Positions 13,591-22,029 are shown, counted from the first letter of the stretch. The stretch: 27,681 nucleotides of DNA from an uncultured Oscillospiraceae bacterium (GCA_900762245.1 CAAFFR010000122.1:1-27681), one strand, 5' to 3'. The notes: generated by a model from the sequence alone, not told the origin. Program-made: numbers and translations.

Positions 13591-16338
13591 TTAACCAAAG
13601 ACATTCAGTCCGGAATCACCGGATTCGCCCCAGTTGGAGCCGAAATTGTCACCCCAGCCTTCATCAGGAGACGGCAGACTGTCCTGCATCATATTGTCCC
13701 AGCTCTGCTTATTATGAATCTGGCATTCAATATAAGGTGCGCCATTGGGATTGTAGGCATTGCCGTTAAACCCGTACCAGCTGCCGCCATCATAATAGAC
13801 ATAGCCATCGATGGTGTGGGTATCCACAAGGCCCACCCGGTCTGCCGCCCGGATCTCAGCGATCTCTGCTGCGGTAAGCTTCACCAAAGAACGGACATCC
13901 ACCGCAGCACCAGGGAAGCCATGGCAATACTGGTTTGCCACACCACCGCCGGTGACGCAGTATTCCATCTGAATGTGCTTATCACAGGTACCCTGAGGCT
14001 CATCTCCGGGATACACATTTACATTAACCACCCGGTTGATGCCCCGGGCATCGTTATAGCAGGCAGCGGTTGCCAGCTTGCCGGAGTCCAGGCATACGGA
14101 AACAGACCGGAACACGTTTCCGTTAAAGAGTCCCTCTTTGGGAAGACCCTTGTGAATGGGCTGCATCACATCTCTCCACAGCAGCGCTGCTGGATTGGCG
14201 GTGCTGACATGGATCTGCTCAGGCTGGTCATAGCCGACCCAGACTGCAGCCGTATAGTGGCTGGTATAGCCGCAGAACCAGCGGTCCCGGTTGTTGGAAG
14301 TAGTACCAGTCTTGCCGGCAATGGACTGGCCCTGGAACAGCGCTGCTGAGCCGGTGCCGTGGTTTGCCGCGTTATAAAGGCAGTAATTCATATAGTTGAC
14401 GGTTTTGTCGGAAAGGATCTTTCGGCTATCGCTGGCATTATCCACCACGAGTACACCATCGGAATTGTAAATTTTGGTGTACAGCCGGGGTTCCCGCCAG
14501 ACACCGTTATTGGCAAAGGTAGCATAGGCACCGGCCATTTCCCGAACGGTAGCACCCAAGGTCAGTGCACCCAGAGCCAAAGGAGCCTGGCCGATATCAG
14601 ACTTGATCTCCCATCCGGTATCGTAACTCTCCACCAGGGAATCCTCGCCAAAATTGTATTTTGCAAAACTGTAGCCGTATTCGTGACCGATGGCATCCAG
14701 TGTCCGGACGGAAATCGTATTGATAGAGGACACGATGCCCTGGTAGACTGTGCGGGAATACTGATACTGGCGGTTGTCGTTTTTGGGCCAGTTATTGCCG
14801 TCGGCATAGCTTACAGGCAGATCCTTGAAGACCGTTGCCGGAGTAACCCTGCCGGATTCAAAGGCAGGTGCATAGACAGAAATGGGCTTCTGAGCGGAGC
14901 CGGTCTGGAGCTTTGCCTGAGTAGCACGGTTGTAACCCAGGAAGTCGGTCTTATCTCCCACACCGCCGGACAGTGCCACCACGTCGCCGGTATCATTGTC
15001 GATGACCACAATGGCAGACTGAAGCTGCTGGGTCCCCTTCCAGGGCTTGGGCAGATTGGAAGGATCATTGTAGATCTCGTCCACCTGCTTCTGAACAGCC
15101 ATATCCAGCGTAGTATAGATATGATAGCCGCCCTTCTGGATGCGGTCCAGATAGATATCCCGGGCATTTTTATCCATTTCGGACCAAACATGACCGTCCT
15201 GCTCTGCCAAATAGGAGGCAAAATCAATGATAACTGCATCTACGAACCAGCTATAGATATACTGGGAGGCACTATGGTTCACCGCAGTCAGACTTCCGCA
15301 GATGGGACAGTACCAGGTATCCCCTTCTCCGGTAAAATTGCTGCGGGTACCTTCATAGCCGCATTCCTCGTTCTCGCAGATCGTCCAGCGGTCCTCGTCC
15401 GCAATGCCTTCCTTGAAAACCATTTCCTGCGCAACGGCTTCTTCATACTCTTCATCCGTAAGGTAGCCCTGATTGCGCATCTCGGAGAGCACATTCAGCT
15501 GGCGGTAGCGGTTACGCTCCGCGCCGTTACGCTCCTGACCCTTGTACATATAGACGGATTCGGAATAGGGGTTAAAAATGGAAGGGTTGTTGGTAATGGA
15601 GATCAGTGCGGCACATTCAGCAGGAGTCAGACTTTGCAGCTCCTTGCCGAAATACTCAGCAGCTGCCGATTTGACACCGTAGCAGCCGCGGCCCAGATAG
15701 ATTTCATTCAGGTAATACTCCATGATCAGGTCCTTATCATATTCCCGTTCAAAGAGCTGCGCACGGAAGATCTCCATGACCTTACGCTGGACGGTAACGG
15801 ACTTCTGATCGGTGTGGTTCTTAATAAACTGCTGGGTGATGGTGGAGCCGCCGAACTGCTGGTCGCCGCCGAAGAACATATTCAGACAAGCCTTGACTGT
15901 GGTAATCCAGTCAACACCCTGGTGTTCGTAAAAGCGTTTATCCTCAATCGCAATGGCCGCATCCACCATAGCCTGGGGAATCTCATCCAGAGATGCCCAC
16001 TGGCGGTCGGTAGTGGTATAGATCTGCTGCAATTGCTGAATATCGCCGTTGCTGTCTACATAATAAATAAAGGAAGTGCGTTCGAGATCGTAGTCTTCCA
16101 AAGACCAGTCTGCTGCCTCCATCAGGATGTCGTCCTGCAGATAATTGCCTAAAATGCCAGCAAAGACAGCCACACAAATCAGAATGATCAGAAGCACCGT
16201 AGCCGCAGCACCGATCGCGATCTTCATAAGAGACCATACACCGCTCAAGAGGGCATAGCCTAATTTCAAGAGCCAGTGGGGATCCCATTTCTGCCGCTCA
16301 GGGCGGACTCTGCGTTTAAAAAATTTTTCGTCTGCCAT
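13591..16338 (-). CDS. Class A penicillin-binding protein (PBP1A-like) with zinc-ribbon-like insertion
   Basis: 915 residues. A basic cytosolic tail and one membrane anchor (about 40-63) are followed by a GT51 glycosyltransferase: E132 in E-D-K-R-F-Y-E-H-Q-G, G-G-S-T-I-T-Q-Q at 163-170, and R-K-V-M-E-I at 185-190. The penicillin-binding transpeptidase follows: S481-A-Q-K484, S538-I-N540 and K-T-G-T at 676-679. It polymerises and crosslinks peptidoglycan outside the membrane. Between the domains lie four cysteines, C321-x4-C326 and C344-x2-C347, in a zinc-ribbon-like block not normal for this family. The C-terminal tail (after about 760) is an extra Cys- and Gly/Asn-rich region. ATG 16338 has GAGGT upstream. 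Confidence 0.93.
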   Translation of the reverse strand: MADEKFFKRRVRPERQKWDPHWLLKLGYALLSGVWSLMKIAIGAAATVLLIILICVAVFAGILGNYLQDDILMEAADWSLEDYDLERTSFIYYVDSNGDIQQLQQIYTTTDRQWASLDEIPQAMVDAAIAIEDKRFYEHQGVDWITTVKACLNMFFGGDQQFGGSTITQQFIKNHTDQKSVTVQRKVMEIFRAQLFEREYDKDLIMEYYLNEIYLGRGCYGVKSAAAEYFGKELQSLTPAECAALISITNNPSIFNPYSESVYMYKGQERNGAERNRYRQLNVLSEMRNQGYLTDEEYEEAVAQEMVFKEGIADEDRWTICENEECGYEGTRSNFTGEGDTWYCPICGSLTAVNHSASQYIYSWFVDAVIIDFASYLAEQDGHVWSEMDKNARDIYLDRIQKGGYHIYTTLDMAVQKQVDEIYNDPSNLPKPWKGTQQLQSAIVVIDNDTGDVVALSGGVGDKTDFLGYNRATQAKLQTGSAQKPISVYAPAFESGRVTPATVFKDLPVSYADGNNWPKNDNRQYQYSRTVYQGIVSSINTISVRTLDAIGHEYGYSFAKYNFGEDSLVESYDTGWEIKSDIGQAPLALGALTLGATVREMAGAYATFANNGVWREPRLYTKIYNSDGVLVVDNASDSRKILSDKTVNYMNYCLYNAANHGTGSAALFQGQSIAGKTGTTSNNRDRWFCGYTSHYTAAVWVGYDQPEQIHVSTANPAALLWRDVMQPIHKGLPKEGLFNGNVFRSVSVCLDSGKLATAACYNDARGINRVVNVNVYPGDEPQGTCDKHIQMEYCVTGGGVANQYCHGFPGAAVDVRSLVKLTAAEIAEIRAADRVGLVDTHTIDGYVYYDGGSWYGFNGNAYNPNGAPYIECQIHNKQSWDNMMQDSLPSPDEGWGDNFGSNWGESGDSGLNVFG

Positions 16339-16403
16339 AAAAGAACCTCACGGGGGATTGTTAATTGTTTCCAACGCAAAATGCGCATAGTAATACAGGT
16401 ACG

Positions 16404-16409
16404 ATTATA
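16404..16409 (-). promoter_or_regulatory. Extended -10 box of the PBP1A gene
   Basis: TGC-TATAAT on the minus strand, 65 bases upstream of the ATG. The -35 region is poor, as expected for an extended -10 promoter. Confidence 0.55.
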
Positions 16410-16492
16410 GCATACCCAATTCCAAAACGAAAGACCCAATATATAAATAAAGTTTTAAAAATCGGACATTCTAATCAACAAGGAAAGAGGTG

Positions 16493-16723
16493 ATGCATAG
16501 AATGCACTGCAAAGCAGTTTTCGTTGTGCTGGCATTGTCCCTGACACTGGGCTGCTGGAAAGGATATCTCGCCTTGTTTGAAACAGGAAAATCAGAACCG
16601 CAGCAAATTTTTCCCAGACAGGTCACCACACTTCCCGCGATAGACCAGCAGGCACTGGCGGATGGAATCATCATCCGCAGCGAAAAACGTCTGCAACAGC
16701 TTCTGGAGGATTATTTATCCTGA
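16493..16723 (+). CDS. Small exported protein with a BofC C-terminal-like motif
   Basis: 76 residues. An N-terminal hydrophobic segment (about 7-20) is a signal anchor. The rest has the pattern Y-L-A-L-F ... P-Q-Q-I-F ... V-T-T-L-P-A-I-D-Q-Q-A-L-A-D-G-I-I-I-R-S-E-K-R-L-Q-Q-L-L-E-D-Y. That resembles the small domain at the end of BofC-type sporulation proteins and many short clostridial relatives (recall, not searched). BofC in Bacillus tempers SpoIVB signalling in the forespore; the function here is unknown. ATG 16493 follows AAGGA by 8 bases. An alternative ATG at 16502 is served by GAGGTG. It is divergent from PBP1A. Confidence 0.6.
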   Translation: MHRMHCKAVFVVLALSLTLGCWKGYLALFETGKSEPQQIFPRQVTTLPAIDQQALADGIIIRSEKRLQQLLEDYLS

Positions 16724-16800
16724 TAACGCCCCAATGTCAAGTCCTTTTCTTTCCGATTTCATGATAAATTTTACCATAATAATCTGTACAAAATTCCCTC

Positions 16801-16829
16801 TTGATTTTGTAAGCTTCAAACGTTAGAAT
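16801..16829 (+). promoter_or_regulatory. Promoter of the DUF1292 gene (TTGATT / 17 bp / TAGAAT)
   Basis: -35 TTGATT at 16801-16806 and -10 TAGAAT at 16824-16829, 30 bases before the ATG at 16859. Confidence 0.55.
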
Positions 16830-16858
16830 AACCATAAACAAATCACAGGAGGCATCCC

Positions 16859-17137
16859 ATGGATCAGTTTGGTTCTGATTTTATCACCATCGTGGACGAT
16901 GACGGCAACGAATATGAGCTGGAAGTTTTGAGCGAACTGGAATACAACGGCTGCACATATGTCGCTGTGATTCCCGCCGGGGAATCTCAGGAAGAACTGC
17001 AACTGGAAGTCAGCATTTTGAAATCCATCGAGGAAGACGGAGAAAGCATTCTCTCCGTTATTGAGGACGAAGAAGAGCTCCAGGCTGTCTACGATCTCAT
17101 TATGGATGCCCTCTACGAAGAAGACACAGAAGATTAA
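16859..17137 (+). CDS. DUF1292 family protein
   Basis: 92 residues, very acidic. Typical DUF1292 features are present: I-T-I-V-D-D-D-G-N-E-Y-E-L-E-V-L near the start, Y-V-A-V-I-P, a variable acidic middle, and S-I-L-S-V-I-E-D-E-E-E-L-Q-A-V-Y-D-L-I toward the end. The family is widespread in Firmicutes, often near the Holliday-junction resolvase ruvX, and its function is unknown. AGGAGG lies 7 bases before ATG 16859. It is directly upstream of the 6S RNA and may share its transcript. Confidence 0.9.
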   Translation: MDQFGSDFITIVDDDGNEYELEVLSELEYNGCTYVAVIPAGESQEELQLEVSILKSIEEDGESILSVIEDEEELQAVYDLIMDALYEEDTED

Positions 17138-17143
17138 AAATCT

Positions 17144-17334
17144 CCTGCTTGGTGCGTATGCGTGTCCTTTTGGACCCACATTTTTTAATAGGGACGTTAG
17201 TTTCCTTTCCTGTTTGCAGACCTCCCGTCTACGCTTTGACGATAGATGGATGTTGGGAGCAGTAATGGTCTGGAACGGCAACCCACCTGCCATTTCGTGC
17301 AGGTCATAATTGGATGCGTTACGGCTAAAGCGGG
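17144..17334 (+). ncRNA. ssrS: 6S RNA
   Basis: 6S RNA mimics an open promoter and binds sigma-A RNA polymerase in stationary phase. The fold can be followed by eye. The ends pair as CCTGCTT (17144-17150) with AAGCGGG (17328-17334), then a 4x4 internal loop, then CGTA (17155-17158) with TACG (17320-17323). An apical arm pairs CAGACC (17217-17222) with GGTCTG (17267-17272) and, allowing one shared base, CTCCC (17222-17226) with GGGAG (17255-17259). Side hairpins are GTCC-TTTT-GGAC (17164-17175) and ACCTGC/GCAGGT (17285-17304). The G-G-A-C-C-C-A-C-A segment near 17172 is like Firmicute 6S RNAs I recall. A terminator follows at once. Exact ends are approximate. It fills most of the 371-base gap between the DUF1292 and foldase genes. 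Confidence 0.72.
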
Positions 17335-17336
17335 TG

Positions 17337-17366
17337 CCCGGGGAGCTTCGGTTCCCCGGGTTTTTT
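17337..17366 (+). terminator. Terminator of the 6S RNA
   Basis: A perfect 8-bp stem CCCGGGGA (17337-17344) / TCCCCGGG (17353-17360) followed by six Ts. Confidence 0.92.
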
Positions 17367-17421
17367 ATATCCGTCCGGCTGTCCCTTCTGTAAAATTCCC
17401 TTGAAATTCACAAACTTTCAC

Positions 17422-17450
17422 TTGAAAACAACGTGAGGATGCGCTATACT
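17422..17450 (+). promoter_or_regulatory. Promoter of the PpiC foldase gene (TTGAAA / 17 bp / TATACT)
   Basis: -35 TTGAAA at 17422-17427 and -10 TATACT at 17445-17450. The leader carries a small inverted repeat ATGCA/TGCAT at 17461-17476 of unknown meaning. Confidence 0.7.
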
Positions 17451-17508
17451 AAATTGGTCTATGCAAATTTCTGCATAAAACCCCAGAATAACGAGAGGAT
17501 ATGATCAC

Positions 17509-19155
17509 ATGAGTGCATCCAACAAGAAAAAGCTCCGCCGTGAGCAGGAAGCTGTCAAGATGACCGAAAAGCAGCTGGCCGCTCAGCAGGAAGCAAAGAA
17601 GACCAAGCTGATGACCGCCGCTTTCGTGGTGGTGATGGCTGCCGTTCTGGTTATCGCAGCTGTCGTCGGTATCAACCAGACCATTTCCAGCCACGGCATC
17701 CTGGAGAAGAACACCACTGCTGTCACCGTTGGCTCCCACAAGGTCAGCAACGCACAGCTGAACTACTTCTACATGGACGCAATTAACAAATTCTACTCCC
17801 AGTACGGCTCCTACGCCTCCCTGTTCGGTCTGGACACCACCAAGGCTCTGGACGAGCAGATCGTGGATGAAGCCACCGGCAAGACCTGGGCAGACGATTT
17901 CCTGGACAGCGCCAAAGAAAATGCCAAGTCCGTCTACGCTATGGCAGACGCAGCCAAGGCCGCAGGCTACAGCCTGACCGCCGAGGAGTCTGAGGCCATC
18001 GCTTCCGAGCTGGAGACCCTGGACCTCTACGCCGCCATGTACGGCTACAGCAATGGTGAGCAGTACCTGAAGGCCATCTACGGCTCCGCTGCTTCCAAGA
18101 AGGGCTATCAGGAATACCGTGAGCTGTCCACACTGGCAAGCAGCTATTACAACCACTACACCGAATCCCTGACATACACCGACGAGGATCTGCGCGCCAG
18201 GGAAGCTGAGAACTTCAATGCTTTCTCTTCCTTCAACTTCAACTCCTACTACATGAGCACATCCAAGTTCCTGACCGGCGGCACTACCGATGCTGAGGGC
18301 AACACCACTTACTCCGCTGAAGAGACAGCAGCCTCCGAAGCTGCTGTGAAGGCCGCAGCCGAGAGCCTGCTGGCCGCTGCCCCCAAGAGCGTGGCAGACT
18401 TCGACGCAGCCATCGCTGCTCTGAGCGTCAACGAGGGCACCACCGCAGCTTCCACTGCCTACACCGACACCCTCTATTCCAGCGCCAACACCCTGTACGC
18501 CGACTGGCTGGCTTCTGCTGACCGCAAGGCTGGTGATATGGCTATTTTCCCCAGCGAATCCACCGCAACTAACGAAGATGGAACCGAGGCCACTACTCTG
18601 TCCGGCTACTATATTGTCTTCTTCAACGGCACCAATGACAATACCTTCGCATTGAAGAATGTCCGTCACATTCTGGTTGCCCCCGAGCATGTCCATGCAG
18701 AGGGTGAGACCCACGAAGAGGGCGAGACCTACTCTGAGGAAGAGTTGGCCGCCGCCAAGGCAACTGCTGAGGAAATTCTGGCCGCCTGGCAGTCCGGCGA
18801 TGCTACCGAGGAGGCTTTTGCAACTCTGGCTAACGAAAAGTCTGCTGACGGCGATGGCACCACCGGCGGTCTGTACGAGAATGTCTACCCCGGTCAGATG
18901 GTGGATTCCTTCGAGGAGTGGTGCTATGATGCTTCCCGCAAGGCCGGAGACACTGGCATCGTGGAGAGCACCTACGGCTACCACATCATGTACTTCGTTG
19001 GCGACAGCACTGTCACCTACCGTGACTTCCAGATTGAGAATGCTCTGCGGGATGCAGATGTTCAGACCTGGTATGATGCCACCGTCAATGCCGTGGAACT
19101 CACCGATGGCGACACCAAGTATATCAACACCAGTCTCGTTCTCAGCAACGGCTAA
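17509..19155 (+). CDS. Membrane-anchored peptidylprolyl isomerase with tandem parvulin-like domains
   Basis: 548 residues. A lysine-rich cytosolic start (1-33) and one membrane anchor (about 34-54) lead to a SurA/PrsA-like N-terminal helical region (about 65-230). A parvulin (PpiC) domain occupies about 384-500: V-R-H-I-L-V-A-P-E, then G-G-L-Y-E-N-V-Y-P-G-Q-M-V and S-T-Y-G-Y-H-I-M-Y-F. It should assist folding of exported proteins on the outer face of the membrane. The stretch 242-375 looks like a decayed copy of the same domain: D-R-K-A-G-D-M-A-I-F ... G-Y-Y-I-V-F-F mirrors S-R-K-A-G-D-T-G-I-V ... Y-G-Y-H-I-M-Y-F. A His/Glu-rich loop follows the parvulin start. Codon use is strongly biased (CTG, AAG, GCC), suggesting high expression. 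ATG 17509 has GAGAGG 10 bases upstream. Confidence 0.88.
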   Translation: MSASNKKKLRREQEAVKMTEKQLAAQQEAKKTKLMTAAFVVVMAAVLVIAAVVGINQTISSHGILEKNTTAVTVGSHKVSNAQLNYFYMDAINKFYSQYGSYASLFGLDTTKALDEQIVDEATGKTWADDFLDSAKENAKSVYAMADAAKAAGYSLTAEESEAIASELETLDLYAAMYGYSNGEQYLKAIYGSAASKKGYQEYRELSTLASSYYNHYTESLTYTDEDLRAREAENFNAFSSFNFNSYYMSTSKFLTGGTTDAEGNTTYSAEETAASEAAVKAAAESLLAAAPKSVADFDAAIAALSVNEGTTAASTAYTDTLYSSANTLYADWLASADRKAGDMAIFPSESTATNEDGTEATTLSGYYIVFFNGTNDNTFALKNVRHILVAPEHVHAEGETHEEGETYSEEELAAAKATAEEILAAWQSGDATEEAFATLANEKSADGDGTTGGLYENVYPGQMVDSFEEWCYDASRKAGDTGIVESTYGYHIMYFVGDSTVTYRDFQIENALRDADVQTWYDATVNAVELTDGDTKYINTSLVLSNG

Positions 19156-19166
19156 CTAAACAGGCA

Positions 19167-19195
19167 AGGCCACCGGTTCATCCGGTGGCCTTTTT
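19167..19195 (+). terminator. Terminator of the foldase gene
   Basis: A 10-bp stem AGGCCACCGG (19167-19176) / CCGGTGGCCT (19182-19191) with a TTTTT tail. Confidence 0.92.
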
Positions 19196-19200
19196 CATAA

Positions 19201-19232
19201 GGGAAGGGCGGAGAAATCTCTCCGCCCTTCCC
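19201..19232 (-). terminator. Hairpin at the end of pepD
   Basis: A perfect 14-bp stem GGGAAGGGCGGAGA (19201-19214) / TCTCCGCCCTTCCC (19219-19232), just past the pepD stop. The T-tract on the minus strand is poor, but the convergent terminator next to it adds a second stop. Confidence 0.7.
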
Positions 19233-19244
19233 TATCTATATCTG

Positions 19245-20687
19245 TTACAGATTCTTCAGCACTTCCAGCAGGAACTTCCATGTCCGCTCGGTGGAGGCAA
19301 TCTCCAGCCGCTCCCGGCTGGTGTGGATATCGTGCATCTGAGGTCCGATGGAAACGCAGTCCAGACCCGGCAGCTTTTCGCTGAACAATCCGCATTCCAA
19401 ACCGGCGTGGATGGCTTCCACACTGGCATCCCTGCCGAACATGGCCTTGTAGGTCTCCACCATCACATCCCGCAGGTGGGATTCCTTTTTGTATTCCCAG
19501 GCAGGATAGTCACCGTTTTCCACATAGGAAGCATCAAACATTTCTGCCAGCTGCTTCAGCTGGGCCAGCAGCTCCAGCTTTTCGGCGTTGACGGAGCTGC
19601 GGACAGACAGAGTGGCATGGAAGCGCTCACCCAGCTTGATAACGCCCAGATTCAGGCTGGTCTGCACCAGCCCCTCAATATCCTGGGACCAGGACTGGAC
19701 ACTGTTGGGCGCTGCACACAGCAGTGCAATGATCTTGGCAGTGGATTCGGTGGTCAGACCGTTTCCGCCCAGTGCATCCACATCAAAGGCCTGCACAGTG
19801 GCCTCAGGCTCGTTATAGTTCTGGCGAACCTCAGCCTGCAGCTCCTCCGCAATGGCGTTGATCCGTTCCAGATGGATGCCCATGGCTACCAGCGTTGCTT
19901 GGCAGGAACGGGGAATGGCGTTGTCCTTGGCACCACCGGCCAGAGAGGTCAGGCACAAAGGCATCAGCTTCTGGATTCGGTTCATGAATTCGCCCATGAT
20001 TTTGTTGGCATTGCCCCGGTTCAGATGGATATCCGCACCGGAGTGACCGCCCTGGAGGCCATCCACTACCAGACGGATGCAGGGACCGTAGACTGCGCGC
20101 CGCTCCACAGGCAGGCTCAGGGTAGCTGTGCAGCCACCGGCACAGGATACGGTGAAGATACCCTCTCCCTCGGAGTCCAGATTGATCATGGTGCGGCCCT
20201 TCAGCTCGCTCAGATCCACAGAGGCAGCGCCCAGCAGGCCGATCTCCTCGTCCACGGTAATGATAACTTCCAGCGGAGGCTGGGGAATAGACTTGTCTGC
20301 CAGGATCGCCATAGCCAGTGCCACAGCGATGCCGTTGTCCGCACCCAGCGTGGTACCCTTGGCGAAGACCACATTGCCGTCATGGGTCACATCCAGACCC
20401 TCAGTGGCCATATCGATGGGGCAGTCTGCATCCTTTTCGCAAACCATGTCCATGTGGCCCTGTAAAATCACAGGAGGACGGTTTTCCAGGCCGCAGGAGC
20501 CCTCTCCGAACAGGATCACATTGTTGTCCGCATCCTGAATATAACGCAGACCATTCTTCCTGGCAAAGTCCACCAGATAATCGGAAATCATCTTGGTATT
20601 CCGGGAGCCATGGGGAATGGCACAAATCTCTTCAAAATAACCGATTACAGCAGCAGGCTCCAGCCCTGCCAGTCTCTTGGTTTCCAT
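19245..20687 (-). CDS. pepD: Aminoacyl-histidine dipeptidase (PepD, M20 family)
   Basis: 480 residues, usual length. It is a cytosolic zinc dipeptidase that cleaves Xaa-His and other dipeptides, feeding amino-acid recycling. M20 metal-site landmarks are visible: V-I-L-Q-G-H-M-D-M-V, T-L-G-A-D-N-G-I, V-D-E-E-I-G-L-L-G-A, N-L-D-S-E-G-E-G and a final G-P-x-M-H-D-I-H-T-S-R-E-R-L. G-L-Q-G-G-H-S-G-A-D-I-H belongs to the lid domain. ATG 20687 has AAGGAG about 10 bases upstream. In-frame codons up to 20768 lie in the promoter region. A -10 TATACT is at 20721-20726 on the minus strand. Confidence 0.93.
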   Translation of the reverse strand: METKRLAGLEPAAVIGYFEEICAIPHGSRNTKMISDYLVDFARKNGLRYIQDADNNVILFGEGSCGLENRPPVILQGHMDMVCEKDADCPIDMATEGLDVTHDGNVVFAKGTTLGADNGIAVALAMAILADKSIPQPPLEVIITVDEEIGLLGAASVDLSELKGRTMINLDSEGEGIFTVSCAGGCTATLSLPVERRAVYGPCIRLVVDGLQGGHSGADIHLNRGNANKIMGEFMNRIQKLMPLCLTSLAGGAKDNAIPRSCQATLVAMGIHLERINAIAEELQAEVRQNYNEPEATVQAFDVDALGGNGLTTESTAKIIALLCAAPNSVQSWSQDIEGLVQTSLNLGVIKLGERFHATLSVRSSVNAEKLELLAQLKQLAEMFDASYVENGDYPAWEYKKESHLRDVMVETYKAMFGRDASVEAIHAGLECGLFSEKLPGLDCVSIGPQMHDIHTSRERLEIASTERTWKFLLEVLKNL

Positions 20688-20803
20688 AATAAATCGCTCC
20701 TTAGTCAATGGTATGGCGATAGTATAGCACAACTGGCAGGAAAAATCTACCCGCAGAATTATTATCATCGTTTAAGATAGGATTTACAACCAGAAGACTG
20801 AGT

Positions 20804-21262
20804 TTATATCGCCATAATATAGATCTGGCACGGATTACATTCATCCCACAAAGTCGGGAAAACCTCCAATTCTTTGAATCCCAACGAGAGATAGAATTTG
20901 TTTGTGCCGTCATAAACGTCATATCTGCCCATCTGCACCGTCTTAACCTGCATAAACAGATAACCATTTTGTTTGGCTGCACGCAAGGCTTCTTTAAAAA
21001 GCTTTCGGCCAATTCCACATCGATGGTGTTCTTTCAATATGCCCATAACCGCCAGTTCAACAGTATGACGTCCAGTTTCTTTGAGATAAAGAAATCCTAT
21101 TGGCCTCTCATCATGGTAAGCACAGAAAAATAGTTTTCCTTTGCTCTCAGTTACATATTCATCTATCGCTTCCGGGATGCCAAACCAATCCGGGAGCGAT
21201 TCTAATATCTGCCTTGTTATTTTGCATTTTTGTGCATCTGAATCAATTATCCGGATTTTCAT
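20804..21262 (-). CDS. GNAT-family N-acetyltransferase
   Basis: 152 residues. The acetyl-CoA-binding motif A reads V-M-G-I-L-K-E-H-H-R-C-G-I-G-R-K-L-F near residues 72-89 (R/H-x-x-G-x-G-K form). The C-terminal L-S-L-G-F-K-E-L-E strand completes a GNAT fold. It transfers an acetyl group to an unknown amine. ATG 21262 has only a weak GTGAG site and lies 20 bases after the PHP gene stop, so it is probably the second gene of that transcript. Confidence 0.85.
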   Translation of the reverse strand: MKIRIIDSDAQKCKITRQILESLPDWFGIPEAIDEYVTESKGKLFFCAYHDERPIGFLYLKETGRHTVELAVMGILKEHHRCGIGRKLFKEALRAAKQNGYLFMQVKTVQMGRYDVYDGTNKFYLSLGFKELEVFPTLWDECNPCQIYIMAI

Positions 21263-21282
21263 AAAATCTCACTGCGCATCTG

Positions 21283-21999
21283 TTATATGATTTCTAATAA
21301 AAATTTCTTTAATTTGCATGCATCATTGTTAAGAATCAGTTCCTCATCCATTTCCAACCGTTCCAAAAGTGCCATAGCCAGGGTGAAATCTCCCACCTGG
21401 GCAGGGTCGTGGGCATCGGTGTTGACGATGATGGGAACGCTGTATTCCATGCAAAGCGGCAGCATTTTCTCGTAATTGCCCACACAGCCAGGACGCAGCT
21501 TAGGCTTACGCAGGGAGCTGTTATTCAGTTCCAATGCTGTATGGTGCTGCTTCGCTCCCTCCACCAGTGCCCGGTAGTCCAACGGAAAGGTATCTGCATC
21601 AGGATGGGAAATAAATTTGACCTTGGAATTTTCCATGCAGGCGATCACATTGTCCGTATTTTTCACAATTCCTGCATCCTCGTAGCACAGGCCGTGGATA
21701 CCCGCAATGGCATAATCCAGCATGCTTAAGTGCCGTTCATCCAGGTCCACTTCCCCGCTGTTCAGCACATTGGTCTCACTGCCATAGAGCATCTCCACGC
21801 CAGAAAGCTTCCGGGGTGCGTCGATGAAATTCCGAAAATAAATGGGGTCGCAGGTTCCGGGAATACCGGGGCCATGCTCCGTAACGCCAAGAATCTGCAT
21901 ATTTCTTCCAGCCGCCTCCATGGCCATTTCCCGCACCGTGCCAAAGGCATGGCCGCTGAGAATGGAATGGGTATGCAGGTCTGCAATCAAAGGTTTCAT
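21283..21999 (-). CDS. PHP-domain metal-dependent phosphatase (YcdX-like)
   Basis: 238 residues. The trinuclear metal-site motifs of the PHP family appear in order: D-L-H-T-H-S (7-12), V-T-E-H-G (39-43), E-T-N-V-L, A-G-I-H-G, S-H-P-D-A-D and N-T-D-A-H-D near 193-198. The N-terminal form and length match YcdX-type phosphatases rather than histidinol phosphatase or DNA polymerase. The physiological substrate is not known. ATG 21999 has AGAGGA about 10 bases upstream. It is followed by the acetyltransferase gene. Confidence 0.88.
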   Translation of the reverse strand: MKPLIADLHTHSILSGHAFGTVREMAMEAAGRNMQILGVTEHGPGIPGTCDPIYFRNFIDAPRKLSGVEMLYGSETNVLNSGEVDLDERHLSMLDYAIAGIHGLCYEDAGIVKNTDNVIACMENSKVKFISHPDADTFPLDYRALVEGAKQHHTALELNNSSLRKPKLRPGCVGNYEKMLPLCMEYSVPIIVNTDAHDPAQVGDFTLAMALLERLEMDEELILNNDACKLKKFLLEII

Positions 22000-22029
22000 A
22001 GTATAAATTCCTCTCTGTGGATTTTCTCT

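Noticed and set aside
14359..16152. 597-codon plus-strand open frame opposite the PBP1A gene
   Set aside because: Antisense shadow; all PBP motifs are on the minus strand.
17449..18984. 511-codon minus-strand open frame opposite the foldase gene
   Set aside because: It arises from the strong codon bias of the foldase gene (G/C third positions). The Gly/Val/Ser/Cys-rich translation has no recognisable domain.
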